From Christensenellaceae bacterium (GTDB lineage: Bacteria > Bacillota > Clostridia > Christensenellales > UBA1750), in assembly GCA_031280685.1 (NCBI GenBank), contig JAITGM010000007.1, forward strand, positions 62,001-126,000: a DNA stretch of 64,000 bases, in the 5' to 3' direction. Both the position numbers and the translations under genes were made by a program. How positions within the stretch are numbered: position 1 is the stretch's first letter; each line of letters opens with the position of its first letter. The notes beneath the pieces are model-generated. The model was not told the DNA's origin. It worked only from the letters and a program-made list of their open reading frames with translations, and ran no database searches. Positions 63,973 through 64,000 of this stretch are shown piece after piece.

Positions 63973-64000
63973 GGTTCTTTTTGAGGGGACGATGTACCCC

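Overview
The window is a stretch of a GC-rich Bacillota (most likely Clostridia) chromosome carrying an intact-looking 34.4 kb siphovirus prophage. The Firmicute assignment rests on strong Shine-Dalgarno sequences, the ecfA1-ecfA2-ecfT-truA cluster, a BirA-type operator in front of bioY, PadR/HAAS and BlaI-type regulators, and a Ser-tRNA pair. No species can be named from the sequence alone. Host genes are visibly richer in GC than the prophage.

Host left arm (1-14600): mltG (cut by the window edge), a U32-family protein, an aldo/keto reductase, glmS, a BlaI-like repressor, a GH88/105-type hydrolase, bioY, an IclR regulator, a HAD-phosphatase/nucleoside-kinase fusion, a PadR-HAAS pair, a ThuA-like protein, an SGNH esterase and tRNA-Ser(GGA).

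Prophage (about 14592-48983): inserted at the 3' end of tRNA-Ser(GGA). The right end holds a divergent lysogeny switch (CI-like and Cro-like HTH proteins with recognisable operators), a DEDDh exonuclease-BRCT protein and a large serine integrase whose 3' end contains the attachment site. Leftward on the minus strand come three DNA methyltransferases, a membrane-anchored SleB-type hydrolase, a MazG-like protein, replication genes (HUH Rep-like, DUF6017-like), a VRR-NUC nuclease and an ArpU-like late regulator. After these come packaging and head genes (HNH, TerS/TerL, portal, protease, capsid), tail genes (including a -1 frameshifted tail chaperone pair and a 1077-aa tape measure) and a lysis region with two lysins and two holin-like proteins.

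The outstanding feature is a diversity-generating retroelement (DGR) in the tail module: avd, a 93-bp template repeat (TR) and a reverse transcriptase with IGNQTSQ and YMDD motifs. It has two variable regions. VR1 lies in the adjacent tail protein. VR2 lies about 20 kb away in a DUF6273-like protein of the early operon that has no signal peptide. Every difference between TR and the two VRs (9 in VR1, 8 in VR2) falls at a template adenine. One retroelement therefore appears to diversify both a virion tip protein and a probably intracellular early protein. A predicted plus-strand small RNA sits in the same early region.

Host right arm (48984-64000): the terminator that originally followed tRNA-Ser(GGA), rdgB, a YfcE-like phosphoesterase followed by a 96-bp duplication of its 3' end, a small membrane peptide behind a long leader, a polysaccharide deacetylase, rseC-like/trxA, hisS-aspS, obg, ecfA1-ecfA2-ecfT-truA, two tRNA-Ser genes, a decayed alpha/beta hydrolase and a Y-family DNA polymerase. 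BioY in the left arm and EcfA1/A2/T in the right arm together would form a biotin ECF transporter.
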